Positions 17,486-26,654 are shown, numbered from the stretch's first letter. The stretch: DNA of 42,479 nucleotides from Sulfidibacterium sp964598065 (GCA_964598065.1 CAZRAW010000005.1:1-42479); one strand, 5' to 3'. Translations and numbers: made by a program. The notes: generated by a model from the sequence alone, not told the origin.

Positions 17486-18526
17486 ATGGACGAACAGAAA
17501 TTAACCAAAATAGCCGAGCTGGGCGAATTTGGACTCATTGACCATCTTACAAAAGACATAAAATTAACACAAAAATCCACAGTTGCGGGGGTAGGTGATG
17601 ATGCTGCCGTGCTACAGATCGGTGGTAGAAAATATATGCTTGTCTCCACCGATTTGCTCATCGAGGGGGTTCATTTCGACATGGCCTACACTCCTTTAAA
17701 ACACCTTGGTTATAAATCTGCCATCGTTAATTTTTCGGATATGGCAGCCATGAACGGTGTGCCCACACAAATTGTTGTCGGATTGGGAATTTCAGCCAAA
17801 TATACATTGGAAGCCATGGAGGAATTTTATGCGGGTATTAAAAAAGCCTGTGAACTCTACAAAGTTGATTTTGTCGGTGGAGACATAAGCAGTAGTCTGC
17901 ACGGATTGTTTATTTCCGTAACGGTCATCGGTGAGGTTGAGAAAGATAAAATTGCCTACCGCAAAGGAGCTAAACCAGGCGATATTTTGTGTGTTACCGG
18001 CGATTTGGGCGGTGCATATATGGGACTGCTCCTGCTGGAGCGCGAAAAAAAAGTTTTCCGGGCCAATCCCAACATGCAGCCTGAACTGGAAGGCATGGAG
18101 TATATTTTGGAAAGACAATTAAAACCGGAAGCCCGTACGGATATGGTGAAAAAATTAAAAGAAAAAGGTATTGTTCCCACCGCTATGATAGATATTTCCG
18201 ATGGCCTGGCTTCGGAAGCTTTGCACATTGCCAAATCGTCAGATGCCGGGGTGGTGATTCATGAAGAACGTATTCCTATCGACCAGGTTACTTTTGACAC
18301 GGCGCGAGAGTTTTCCATCGTCCCTACAGTAGCGGCGCTAAACGGGGGCGAAGATTATGAACTGCTTTTCACCATCGACCAAAAAGATTACGAAAAGATA
18401 AAGGAAATGCCGGGTATTAGCATTGTCGGTTATATTACCGAAGCAACCGAAGGAAACCGGCTGATTACTCCCGATAACCAACAAATTGAGCTGACGGCAC
18501 AGGGCTGGGATGCACTGAAAAAGTAG
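17486..18526 (+). CDS. thiL: Thiamine-monophosphate kinase
   Basis: ThiL phosphorylates thiamine monophosphate to the active cofactor thiamine diphosphate with ATP. The 346-residue protein shows the AIR-synthase-like family motifs in order: GVGDDAAVL near residue 35, VSTDLLIEGVHFDM, SAIVNFSDMAAMNG, FVGGDISSS, GDILCVTGDLGGAYMG, MIDISDGLASEALHIA and ALNGGEDYELLFTI. The acidic clusters in these bind the Mg2+ ions. The start MDEQKLTKIAELGEFGLID fits the usual ThiL N-terminus; the longer in-frame version would add 35 unconserved residues. It diverges from ruvA. A weak hairpin follows at 18555-18589. Confidence 0.96.
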   Translation: MDEQKLTKIAELGEFGLIDHLTKDIKLTQKSTVAGVGDDAAVLQIGGRKYMLVSTDLLIEGVHFDMAYTPLKHLGYKSAIVNFSDMAAMNGVPTQIVVGLGISAKYTLEAMEEFYAGIKKACELYKVDFVGGDISSSLHGLFISVTVIGEVEKDKIAYRKGAKPGDILCVTGDLGGAYMGLLLLEREKKVFRANPNMQPELEGMEYILERQLKPEARTDMVKKLKEKGIVPTAMIDISDGLASEALHIAKSSDAGVVIHEERIPIDQVTFDTAREFSIVPTVAALNGGEDYELLFTIDQKDYEKIKEMPGISIVGYITEATEGNRLITPDNQQIELTAQGWDALKK

Positions 18527-18554
18527 AAAAGCAAGCTTTTTATATTCCTCAACC

Positions 18555-18589
18555 CTCAACCGGAGCAAATCTTATGCGCCGGTTTTGAG
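18555..18589 (+). terminator. Weak hairpin after thiL
   Basis: CTCAACCGG pairs with CCGGTTTTGAG with a 2-base bulge, around a 15-base loop, 29 bases after the thiL stop. There is no T-run after it, so termination is uncertain. Confidence 0.35.
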
Positions 18590-18660
18590 TGTGGCGGGCT
18601 TGTGTCTTGTGGCAATGGTATGCCTGAGTTTGGGATTTCAATATAAATCAAAAGATTTTA

Positions 18661-18668
18661 TATCTTTG
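18661..18668 (+). promoter_or_regulatory. -7 promoter box (TATCTTTG) of the FIST-kinase-permease operon
   Basis: TATCTTTG matches TAnnTTTG, 23-30 bases before the FIST-gene ATG, giving a leader of about 17 bases. No TTG -33 element at standard spacing is obvious. Confidence 0.5.
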
Positions 18669-18690
18669 CTTTATACTATGTAGAGCCATA

Positions 18691-19833
18691 ATGATTTCAA
18701 CACATACATTTGTTTCAGAGTCGTTTAGTGAATTTCAGATAAAATTTGAACGCGCATTGAATACTATTGACTTTAAACCTACGCTGGCTTTTGCTTTTGT
18801 TTCTGTTGAATTTCCCTTAACCCGGCTTATGGACATTTTTGAGGAACAACAGATTACGTTGTTTGGTAGCAGTACAGGGGGAGAGATTCTGTTTGAGACA
18901 CAAATAAATTATATTCGTGAAAAATCTGCCGTTGTTGTCTTGACGGATATTTCGCCTGATAGTTTTCAGTTGCATTTCAAGAAACAGGGGAAGCTTTCTT
19001 CCTTTGAGCTGGGACAGGCACTGGGAAACAAAATAAACGCCTCTTTCAGGCAGCCTTCTGCAATTATTGGAGCCAGCGGTATTTTTATAGATGGACAGGC
19101 TTTGGTGGAAGGGGTCCTGAGCAAAAGCGGAAATCAGCTTCCTATGTTTGGCGGACTTGCCGGAGATGATGCACGTTTTGAGCAGACTTTTGTCTTTTCC
19201 AATCATGCTATTTCCGATAAAGGTGCCATGGTTCTCGTTTTCGACCAAAATAAAATTGAGTTGACCGGAATGATTAGTAGCGGATGGGTCAGCCTTGGAG
19301 CCGAGTTTCCTGTGAATCGTTCGGACGGTAATATTGTCTTTGAAATTAATGGATTGCCGGCGTTGGATATGTATATGGACTACCTGAATGTAAAGGAAGA
19401 TGATCTTCCGGGTGTCGGGATAGAATATCCTTTTATGGTAAAAAATAGCGATGGAACTTCTGTTTTAAGGGCAGTTACCGGCATCAATAAAGAACAGCGC
19501 AGTTTGATTTTTGCCGGCTCTGTTTCACAGGGCTCTTCTGTCTCCTTTTCCACCTCTCCTGGTTTTGAGATTATGGAAAACACACGCGATAAAATTATCT
19601 CCTTCCACGATAAAAATCAAAAAGCCGATTTACTGCTTTTGTTTTCGTGTATTGCCCGCCACATAGCGTTGGGTCCGCTGATTTCTACCGAAATAAAACT
19701 GGCTTCCATTAAGTGGAAAAAGCCGCTGGCAGGTTTTTTTACTTATGGCGAAATTGGAAACAACGACAATGGTCACTGCTCTTTTCATAACCAGACTTTT
19801 ACATTGGCTTTGTTAAGAAAAAAGGGAAAGTAA
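18691..19833 (+). CDS. FIST-domain (FIST_N plus FIST_C) cytoplasmic sensor protein
   Basis: The 380-residue protein has no signal peptide or membrane helix. The N-terminal FIST domain (about 25-220) includes the typical LFGSSTGGEI and FGGLAGDDARFEQTFVFSN segments. A FIST_C domain (about 220-365) includes PALDMYMDYL and ends GFFTYGEIGNNDNGHCSFHNQTFTLALL, the family's usual C-terminal signature. FIST domains are predicted small-ligand sensors commonly linked to histidine kinases or chemoreceptors; ligands are mostly unknown. A hybrid histidine kinase starts 6 bases after its stop, so the two very likely form a sensor-kinase pair in which sensing and phosphorylation sit on separate proteins. Confidence 0.9.
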   Translation: MISTHTFVSESFSEFQIKFERALNTIDFKPTLAFAFVSVEFPLTRLMDIFEEQQITLFGSSTGGEILFETQINYIREKSAVVVLTDISPDSFQLHFKKQGKLSSFELGQALGNKINASFRQPSAIIGASGIFIDGQALVEGVLSKSGNQLPMFGGLAGDDARFEQTFVFSNHAISDKGAMVLVFDQNKIELTGMISSGWVSLGAEFPVNRSDGNIVFEINGLPALDMYMDYLNVKEDDLPGVGIEYPFMVKNSDGTSVLRAVTGINKEQRSLIFAGSVSQGSSVSFSTSPGFEIMENTRDKIISFHDKNQKADLLLLFSCIARHIALGPLISTEIKLASIKWKKPLAGFFTYGEIGNNDNGHCSFHNQTFTLALLRKKGK

Positions 19834-19839
19834 AGCACT

Positions 19840-21600
19840 ATGCAGAAAATTATTCAACAACTAACCGAAAAGCTCAACCGGATTGATGAGGCAGAAGACC
19901 TCATCAAGCTAAAACTTGAGATGCAAAATGAGATAAGCAGGTTGTCCATGGAGGCTGATATCCTCGATTTTAAACTGCAAAGGGCTTTGAAGGATAAAAA
20001 CATTGTGAATTCGCTACTTACCAAGACTTCCGAAGATTTAAAAAGTGCCCTCCAGGAACAGGAACGCCAGGCGAAAAGGTTGAATACTTTATTGAACACA
20101 ATTCCTGCTTTAGTTTATTTTAAAGACAGTGATTTCCGGTATCAGCTTGTAAACAAAGCCTTTTTGGAGTTTTCCGGCCTGACCCGGAAAGATGTGATAG
20201 GAAAGACCCTAAAAGAAGTTTTTCATCATTATTTGCCTCAGGGAAAATATCAGGAGCTTGAGAAACAGGTGATTAAAGATGGAAGTTTTTTCTATAATGT
20301 GGAAGAGCAGGTTGAGCAGAACGAAAAAAAAATCTGGGTACATACCAATATTGCCCCGGTGCGTAGCAGGGGAGGGAACATCATCGGGCTGATAGGCGTC
20401 TCCTGGGATATCAGCAGCCAGAAAAATTATGAACTACAGTTAAAGCATGCCCGCGACCTCGCTGAGGAAGGGGTGCGTATCAAAGACCAGTTTCTTACCA
20501 ATATGAGCCATGAAATAAGAACACCCCTCAACGGCATTATCGGAATGGCAGAAATTCTGGGCCAGACGAACTTAGAGAAAAATCAGAATGATTATCTGAC
20601 AAATTTGTTGAATTCAGCCATGCATTTGATGGGCATTATCGAAGATGTCTTTGAGTTTTCAGCCATCGAAACGGGGAAATTTAAATCCGAAACCGGCAAA
20701 TTCTCTATGTCATCGCTTATGAATCATCTGGAAAAGGAATTTAAAAGTGAGGCAAAAGATAAGGGAATAGATTTTTCAATAAAAGTTGATCCGAAACTAC
20801 CCGAATTTTTTACCGGCGATAAAGCTTCTCTTCGAAAAGTGTTGAAAAGTTTACTGAAGAATGCCATGAAATTTACTCATAAGGGTAGTGTCGGGCTTAG
20901 AATTACCCCTGAAAGTTCCCTGAAAAGCAATTATGTAACTGTGCGGTTTGTAGTAGAAGATACCGGCATCGGTATTAAAGATATTCACTTAAATAAAATA
21001 TTTGATAGCTTCTCGCAGGCAGATATTTCAACTACCAAAAGTTACCAGGGAACAGGTCTGGGTCTGGCCATCTCTAAAAGGCTGGTGGAAATTATGAATG
21101 GTAAAATATGTGTGAAAAGTAATGAGGGTAAAGGTTCTCTTTTCTCGTTTGCCATTCCTTTGAAAGCTGAAATGCCGGGAGAAGAATTATTTGATGAGAC
21201 AAAAATTATTGAGCTGTTGAAAGAATTCAGGATTCTTATGGTAGAAGATAATCTGATTAATCAGAAAATCAGTAAAATAACCCTTGAAAAAAGTGGTTGT
21301 AAGCTGGATGTGGCCAGCAACGGAAAAGAAGGGCTGGAAAAGTATATCCAAAATCCGTACGATTTGATTTTAATGGATATTCAAATGCCTGTGATGGATG
21401 GCCTTGAAGCAACAAGGCAAATTCGAAAATTTGAAGAAGAACGAGGCGAACATCATACTTTTATTGTGGCACTTACCGCTAATGCCCTGGAATCGGACCG
21501 CAAGAAAGCCATAGCTGTCGGAATGGATGGCTTTATTGCCAAACCGTTCAATCCCAAAGAACTTTTTAAAATCCTGCATGGTTTCATAATCAAAGAATAA
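19840..21600 (+). CDS. Soluble hybrid histidine kinase (coiled coil, PAS, HisKA, HATPase, receiver)
   Basis: The 586-residue protein lacks membrane helices. An N-terminal coiled coil (about 1-82) leads to a PAS domain (about 83-195, TIPALVYFKDSDFRYQLVNKAF). Next comes HisKA, with His224 in the H-box NMSHEIRTPLNGIIGMAE. The HATPase domain has an N-box around LLKNAMKFTHKG, a G1 box DTGIGI (residues 374-379) and a G2 box GTGLGLAISKRL. A receiver domain (about 464-583) has Asp513 in LILMDIQMPVMDG, Thr/Ala in LTANA and Lys in AKPF. All catalytic residues are present. No HPt domain or DNA-binding regulator is encoded nearby, so output must go to a partner elsewhere or the receiver is autoregulatory. 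It lies between the FIST sensor gene (6-base gap) and the permease (no gap). Confidence 0.95.
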   Translation: MQKIIQQLTEKLNRIDEAEDLIKLKLEMQNEISRLSMEADILDFKLQRALKDKNIVNSLLTKTSEDLKSALQEQERQAKRLNTLLNTIPALVYFKDSDFRYQLVNKAFLEFSGLTRKDVIGKTLKEVFHHYLPQGKYQELEKQVIKDGSFFYNVEEQVEQNEKKIWVHTNIAPVRSRGGNIIGLIGVSWDISSQKNYELQLKHARDLAEEGVRIKDQFLTNMSHEIRTPLNGIIGMAEILGQTNLEKNQNDYLTNLLNSAMHLMGIIEDVFEFSAIETGKFKSETGKFSMSSLMNHLEKEFKSEAKDKGIDFSIKVDPKLPEFFTGDKASLRKVLKSLLKNAMKFTHKGSVGLRITPESSLKSNYVTVRFVVEDTGIGIKDIHLNKIFDSFSQADISTTKSYQGTGLGLAISKRLVEIMNGKICVKSNEGKGSLFSFAIPLKAEMPGEELFDETKIIELLKEFRILMVEDNLINQKISKITLEKSGCKLDVASNGKEGLEKYIQNPYDLILMDIQMPVMDGLEATRQIRKFEEERGEHHTFIVALTANALESDRKKAIAVGMDGFIAKPFNPKELFKILHGFIIKE

Positions 21601-22401
21601 ATGGGTACTGTTGAATTTTTAGTGTTGGTTTTTTCGGGCGTTTTGGTAGGCTTTATTAATACGCTGGCCGGCGGAGGGAGTATTATTTCGTTGTCTATTT
21701 TGATTATGCTGGGTCTGCCGGCTACGGTGGCAAACGGAACCAACAGGGTAGCCATTGCACTTCAAAATTTGGTGGCGGTATCCAGTTTCAAACAACAAAG
21801 AGTGCTGGAACAACGCAAAGCGCTCTATCTTTCCATTCCGGCTATTCTTGGCTCTCTCGTGGGAGCCTGGGTGGCAGTTGACATTAACGAGGCCATCTTT
21901 GAAAACGCTGTTGGCGTCATTATGCTGGTGATGCTGGTGATTATTTTATTCAAACCGCAGCAGTATATTTATGGAAAGGCTGAGGTGAGAAAGAAACCTG
22001 TTAGCTGGAGTACTTATGTCATTTTCTTTTTTATCGGAATTTATGCCGGATTTATTCATATGGGAGTGGGCTACTTCTTATTGGCGGGTATTGTGCTAGG
22101 CGCCGGCTACGATTTGGTAAAAGCAAATGCCATCAAAGTATTGATTATTCTGGCCTACGCTCCTTTTACCCTTGCTATATTTTATTATAATAACGAAATT
22201 AACTGGAAATTTGGCCTGATAATGGCTCTCGGTAATATGATTGGTGCTTTGGTAGCTTCAAGGATGGCTGTTAAAAAAGGAGTGGTTTTTGTCAAATGGG
22301 TAATTATAATCGTTGTTTTAATGACCTCGGCGCAAATGTTTGGAATCTACGACTTTAAAGACCTGTTTCTTCCCCTTGTGAGCCAGCCTGCAGTACATTA
22401 G
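21601..22401 (+). CDS. TauE/SafE family membrane permease
   Basis: The 266-residue protein has about eight hydrophobic helices in two related halves. The first half carries the family signature GFINTLAGGGSIISLSIL and LPATVANGTNRVAIALQN. The second carries GIYAGFIHMGVGYFLLAGIVL and VKANAIKVLIILAYAP. TauE/SafE proteins are proposed to move sulfite, sulfoacetate or other organic anions across the inner membrane; substrates are rarely proven. Its ATG directly follows the kinase TAA, with no base between, so it is probably translationally coupled to the kinase and controlled with it. A second, decayed member of the family lies at 5.5 kb. Family certain; substrate unknown. Confidence 0.93.
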   Translation: MGTVEFLVLVFSGVLVGFINTLAGGGSIISLSILIMLGLPATVANGTNRVAIALQNLVAVSSFKQQRVLEQRKALYLSIPAILGSLVGAWVAVDINEAIFENAVGVIMLVMLVIILFKPQQYIYGKAEVRKKPVSWSTYVIFFFIGIYAGFIHMGVGYFLLAGIVLGAGYDLVKANAIKVLIILAYAPFTLAIFYYNNEINWKFGLIMALGNMIGALVASRMAVKKGVVFVKWVIIIVVLMTSAQMFGIYDFKDLFLPLVSQPAVH

Positions 22402-22430
22402 TAAATTATTGAAACTCAAAATAATAACTC

Positions 22431-22675
22431 ATGAAAAAATATCTTGTTGGCCTCATCTCATTAACATTGCCGGCGTTTACTTCCTGCCAGCCTGCAAAAA
22501 ACAGCGGCAAGGAAACTTTGGGAAAATATGTACCCGTCATTCATGGTGGTGATGGAGGCGTCATTGCCGTGGACCGCACCGGTCATTTCACCATGACTTT
22601 CAATACACCCGGCATGCTTCGGGCTACGCTACTTCCGAAGGCTTCCACGGGGTAGGAATGCTGACCAAAGAATAG
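22431..22675 (+). pseudogene. Isoaspartyl peptidase/L-asparaginase pseudogene with internal deletion and frameshift
   Basis: An N-terminal lipoprotein signal (MKKYLVGLISLTLPAFTSC) leads into GKYVPVIHGG, the normal beginning of a plant-type isoaspartyl peptidase. It then jumps straight to GDGGVIAVDRTGHFTMTFNT, which belongs to the C-terminal end. About 250 middle codons, including the catalytic Thr of the autoprocessing site, are gone. The junction falls in the Gly-rich stretch shared by both ends (HGG-aG and GGDGG), which suggests recombination at short homology. After GMLR the frame breaks. Shifting back one base near 22622 gives GYATSEGFHGVGMLTKE and a stop at 22673-22675, the expected family C-terminus, so a single base has been lost in a G-run. 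The unshifted frame stops at 22655. Confidence 0.8.
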
Positions 22676-22761
22676 ATAAGCCGGGAAATTTTGACTTGTT
22701 TTAGCGAAAAAGGGCGAACCCCATCACCGTTTTTTTGAAATACTTTTGAAATATTGAAAAT

Positions 22762-23442
22762 ATGCTCATAATCGGACATCGCGGTGCAAGTGGAACTGCA
22801 CCTGAAAATACACCGGCCTCTTTTGAAAAAGCCATCCGGATGGGAGTTGAAATGATTGAATTGGATGTACACCGGTGTGCCAGTGGTGAGCTTGTGGTAA
22901 TTCATGATGAAAAAATCAACCGGACAACCTCAGGAAAAGGTTTTGTTTCAGATAAAACCCTTCACGAATTGCAACAGACAGATGCCGGTGAGGGAGAGAG
23001 AATACCTACCCTTCATGAAGTGCTGAGGCTGGTGAACAGGCGGGTTAAAATTAACATCGAACTTAAAGGTTCGGGAGTGGCAGCTCCCACAGCCGATTTG
23101 CTTCACTATTACAAAGAAAACCGCGGTTGGCAAACCGAAGATTTTTATATCTCTTCTTTTGACCATCAGCAGCTAATGCAGTTCCGGGAGCTGGATCGCC
23201 TCACAAAAATCGGTATCCTTTATGAAAGATATCCACATGGCTTTGTGGCTTTGGCGAAGGCACTGGAAGCTACTTCTGTCAACATCCCGATGAGGATGGT
23301 AAGTACGGAACTGGTAAACGAAATTCATAGCCACGGGCTGGAAGTATGGGTTTATACCGTGAATAATCCCCGTCTTCTTAAACGATTACAGGAGATGAAT
23401 GTGGAGGCACTTTTTACCAATTACCCTGACAGATTTCTTTAA
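22762..23442 (+). CDS. ugpQ: Glycerophosphodiester phosphodiesterase
   Basis: This enzyme hydrolyses glycerophosphodiesters from phospholipid headgroups to sn-glycerol 3-phosphate and an alcohol. The 226-residue protein begins directly with the catalytic motif IGHRGASGTAPENTPASF. It has the metal-binding ELDVH segment and VVIHDE, the second histidine. Later come a TIM-barrel ELKG motif (INIELKG) and the end VWVYTVNN...VEALFTNYPDRFL. There is no signal peptide, so it acts in the cytoplasm. It converges on glpK-glpD, whose products use the glycerol 3-phosphate formed, so the three genes form a glycerol/glycerophosphodiester module. Confidence 0.95.
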   Translation: MLIIGHRGASGTAPENTPASFEKAIRMGVEMIELDVHRCASGELVVIHDEKINRTTSGKGFVSDKTLHELQQTDAGEGERIPTLHEVLRLVNRRVKINIELKGSGVAAPTADLLHYYKENRGWQTEDFYISSFDHQQLMQFRELDRLTKIGILYERYPHGFVALAKALEATSVNIPMRMVSTELVNEIHSHGLEVWVYTVNNPRLLKRLQEMNVEALFTNYPDRFL

Positions 23443-23498
23443 CAGGGCAATATCCTAAAATGTTTAAAGCAAGAAAGTTACGGCTTATCCCCTTGTTG

Positions 23499-24983
23499 CT
23501 ATTGTAAAACTCTCCGTACCGCTTCGTGCCAGGCTTTAATGCCATTTTCAATAGCTTCGGGAGATTGGGCTGGAACGAATTCTTTTTCTACTTTCCATTG
23601 ACTTTCAATTTCTTTCACGTTTTGCCAAAAGCCGACGGCAAGTCCTGCAAAATAGGCTACTCCAAGCGATGTGCTTTCCAGTACCACAGGTCTTTGGACG
23701 TTGGCTTGTAAAATATCTGCCTGCATTTGCATAAGGAAATTATTGGCTGCCGCACCACCATCGACACGTAAATTTTCAATGGCGAAACCAGCATCCTGTT
23801 GCATGGCTCTTATAACGTCAAAGCTTTGGTAAGCAATGGCTTCCAGCGCTGCACGCGTGATATGTGCCCGGGTTGTTCCGCGGGTGATGCCGTAAATCAT
23901 TCCCCGTGTATCCTGTTTCCAGTGTGGCGCTCCCAGCCCGGTAAAAGCAGGCACAAAAATAACACCACCTGTATCTTTCACCGAAAGCGCCAGTTTTTCA
24001 CTCGAATGTGCGGTTTTAATAAGCTGCAACCCATCGCGAAGCCATTGAACAACAGCGCCGCCCACAAAAACACTGCCTTCTAACGCATAAGTGGTTTTGC
24101 CGTTTAGTTGCCAGGCAATAGTGGTGAGCATTCTGTTTTTTGACCGGACGGCTTTGCTTCCGGTATTGAGCATGATAAAACATCCGGTTCCATAAGTGTT
24201 TTTCACCATGCCTTTGTGGACGCACATTTGTCCGAACAGTGCCGCCTGTTGGTCGCCTGCTACTCCGCTGATAGGAATTTTTGATGAAAAAATCACTCCG
24301 GATGTATCGGTAAAGTGGGTGCTGTTGGCTTTTACTTCCGGAAGTATGGCTACAGGAATATCAAATAGCCGGAGCAAATCGTCGTCCCACCTCATGGTGT
24401 GGATGTTGAAGAGCATGGTCCGCGAAGCATTGGAGATATCGGTCAGGTGGGCTTTCCCGTTGCTCAGGTTCCAGATGAGCCAACTGTCCACGGTGCCGAA
24501 AGCCAGATCTCCTTTTTCGGCGGTTTTGCGCGCTCCGGGGATGTTGTCGAGGATCCATCTTATTTTGGTAGCCGAGAAGTAAGCATCAATTTCCAATCCG
24601 GTTTTTCCGGCTATCAGGCTTTGATGGCCTTCTTTTTTCAACTGATCGCAATAAGCCGAAGTCCGCCTGTCCTGCCACACGATGGCGTTGTACACCGGCG
24701 TTCCGGTTTTTCGGTTCCAGATAATAGTTGTTTCACGTTGGTTTGTGATACCTATCGCTGCAATAACGTTATTATGAATTTCCATCTGAGCCAGCACTTC
24801 AGCGGCTACACTGATTTGTGAGTTATAGATTTCCATGGGATCTTGTTCCACAAATCCGGGTTTGGGAAAAATTTGCCGGAACTCTTTCTGTGCCATTGCC
24901 CGTATTTTTCCCGTATGGTCATAAATAATGGCACGTGAGCTGGTGGTTCCCTGGTCCAATGCAAGAATGTAGTTTTTTCCCAT
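23499..24983 (-). CDS. glpK: Glycerol kinase
   Basis: GlpK phosphorylates glycerol to sn-glycerol 3-phosphate using ATP. The 494-residue protein is full length for the FGGY family. It shows ALDQGTTSSRAIIYD at the N-terminus, GITNQRETTIIWNRKTG, the substrate-contact stretch IVWQDRRT, SGVAGDQQAALFGQ, NTYGTGCFIMLNTG and a C-terminal RVDGGAAANNFLMQMQADIL. The His of the phosphotransferase-regulated Gram-positive type (YGTGHF) is Cys here, so control through HPr is not expected. It lies 37 bases downstream of glpD on the same strand. No glpF glycerol channel is in the window. Confidence 0.97.
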   Translation of the reverse strand: MGKNYILALDQGTTSSRAIIYDHTGKIRAMAQKEFRQIFPKPGFVEQDPMEIYNSQISVAAEVLAQMEIHNNVIAAIGITNQRETTIIWNRKTGTPVYNAIVWQDRRTSAYCDQLKKEGHQSLIAGKTGLEIDAYFSATKIRWILDNIPGARKTAEKGDLAFGTVDSWLIWNLSNGKAHLTDISNASRTMLFNIHTMRWDDDLLRLFDIPVAILPEVKANSTHFTDTSGVIFSSKIPISGVAGDQQAALFGQMCVHKGMVKNTYGTGCFIMLNTGSKAVRSKNRMLTTIAWQLNGKTTYALEGSVFVGGAVVQWLRDGLQLIKTAHSSEKLALSVKDTGGVIFVPAFTGLGAPHWKQDTRGMIYGITRGTTRAHITRAALEAIAYQSFDVIRAMQQDAGFAIENLRVDGGAAANNFLMQMQADILQANVQRPVVLESTSLGVAYFAGLAVGFWQNVKEIESQWKVEKEFVPAQSPEAIENGIKAWHEAVRRVLQ

Positions 24984-25020
24984 GGTACATTTTTTAAAAA
25001 AGGAAATATTTTTTCCAGAT

Positions 25021-26583
25021 TTATTCCAAAGTATAGCCTTTGGCCAGCGTGGTATATTTTTCTACCTGCTCCCGTTGCCAGCGGCGTCTGAAGCCCAATT
25101 CTTCGGCTATAATTTTGGCCACTGCGGGCGCTGCTTCCATACTTTTCCGGGCATCTAACAGCAAAAACCGGCTGCGGCGTGCCAGGAAATCTTCCACTGT
25201 TCGAGCCATCTCTTCACGTACGGCCCAGATCACTTCCGCTTTGGTATAGGGAAATCCTTCAACAAGAGGCTCTGCCATAGTTTGGTCTTTCAGCGCAAGC
25301 GCTTTTATTTTGTCTCTGTCCGAACCGTAGTAGTGCAACGGATCCTTATTGTCAAAGCTTTTTACATATCCGTGTATAGGCATGTTGTCTGTTACCGAAG
25401 GTGTTTCTTTAAGCCCGCCGATGAGAATAGCTTTTTCAATGGCGTCTTCTCCCATTTTCCTGTAGGTAGTCCATTTTCCGCCGGTGATGGTGATAAGTCC
25501 GGTTGGAGAGATGATGACTTTATGGCTTCTCGAAATCTCTTTGGTTTTTTCGCCTTCTCCTTCCGGCGCAGCCAAAGGGCGTAGGCCGGCAAACACGCTG
25601 CGCACATCGGATCTCTTTGGGGGATAAACCAAATATTCGCCCGCTGTATTCAGGATAAAATCAATTTCTTCAGGCAAAGCTCGTGGTTCCAGGCTGATTT
25701 CGTCCATGAGGGTATCGGTGGTGCCTACCACTACTTTCCCGTGCCACGGCACGGCAAACAGTACACGTCCGTCGGGCGTTTTGGGAATCATGATGGCAGT
25801 ATCGCCCTGTAGAAACTTCTTGTCGAGGATGATATGAACACCTTGTGAAGGGACAATGGTTTTTTTTGTTTCGGGATGGTCCATTTGGATGATGCTGTCG
25901 GCGAAAACGCCGGTGGCGTTAACCACGGCCTTCCCCCTGATCTCGTAAACTTCATTGTTTTCGGTATCTAAAACGATGACCCCGTCCACAAAGCCCATTT
26001 TATCTTTCAAAATACCGGTTATCCGGCAATAATTCAGGGCGGTTCCGCGGTTGTCTTCTAAGGTTTGAGCCAGGCTGATGGCGAGACGGGCATCGTCAAA
26101 CTGGCCATCGTAATAGATGACCCCTCCGTTTAGCCCTTCTTTTTTTAGGTTGGGAATGGCCCTGGTAACGGCTTCCGTGTTCACCCGTTCGGAAGGTCCC
26201 AGTCCCAGTTTTCCGGACATCATATCATACACTTTTAAGCCAATGGTATAAAAAGGGCCATCCCACCATTCGTATGTTGGAATAATAAACGCCTGATTGC
26301 GAACGAGATGTGGAGCGTTTTGGCGTAAGAGTCCACGCTCTTTCAGCGCTTCGAGCACCAGCGAAATATCGCCCTGGGCGAGGTAACGAACGCCGCCATG
26401 AACCAGTTTTGTACTCCGGCTGGAAGTCCCTTTGGCAAAATCGGCCTGCTCGAGCAGCAGGGTTTTGAATCCGCGGGTAGTGGCATCCACGGCAGTTCCC
26501 AGTCCGGTGGCGCCGCCGCCAATAACGATAACATCCCAAAGAGGTGTTTTTTCTATCTTTTCTAAATTTAGGTCTCTGTTCAT
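25021..26583 (-). CDS. glpD: FAD-dependent glycerol-3-phosphate dehydrogenase
   Basis: GlpD oxidises glycerol 3-phosphate to dihydroxyacetone phosphate and feeds electrons to quinones at the inner membrane. The 520-residue protein has the FAD-binding Rossmann motif VIVIGGGATGLGTAVDA close to the N-terminus, then GTSSRSTKLVHGGVRYLAQGD, the conserved SQGVHI and WHGKVVVGTTDT segments, and SPTGLITITGGKWTTYR near the middle. The C-terminal DAO_C region follows. I place the start at MNRDLNLEKIEKTPLWD. The longer in-frame start at 26655 would add 24 hydrophobic, unconserved residues and would overlap an upstream gene remnant. It forms an operon with glpK. Confidence 0.96.
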   Translation of the reverse strand: MNRDLNLEKIEKTPLWDVIVIGGGATGLGTAVDATTRGFKTLLLEQADFAKGTSSRSTKLVHGGVRYLAQGDISLVLEALKERGLLRQNAPHLVRNQAFIIPTYEWWDGPFYTIGLKVYDMMSGKLGLGPSERVNTEAVTRAIPNLKKEGLNGGVIYYDGQFDDARLAISLAQTLEDNRGTALNYCRITGILKDKMGFVDGVIVLDTENNEVYEIRGKAVVNATGVFADSIIQMDHPETKKTIVPSQGVHIILDKKFLQGDTAIMIPKTPDGRVLFAVPWHGKVVVGTTDTLMDEISLEPRALPEEIDFILNTAGEYLVYPPKRSDVRSVFAGLRPLAAPEGEGEKTKEISRSHKVIISPTGLITITGGKWTTYRKMGEDAIEKAILIGGLKETPSVTDNMPIHGYVKSFDNKDPLHYYGSDRDKIKALALKDQTMAEPLVEGFPYTKAEVIWAVREEMARTVEDFLARRSRFLLLDARKSMEAAPAVAKIIAEELGFRRRWQREQVEKYTTLAKGYTLE

Positions 26584-26654
26584 AATTACGGAATTAATAG
26601 AAAGTAAAGGTATAAAATTTCCGTTTAGCCGGATTTGTCCGAAAAAATAAATCA

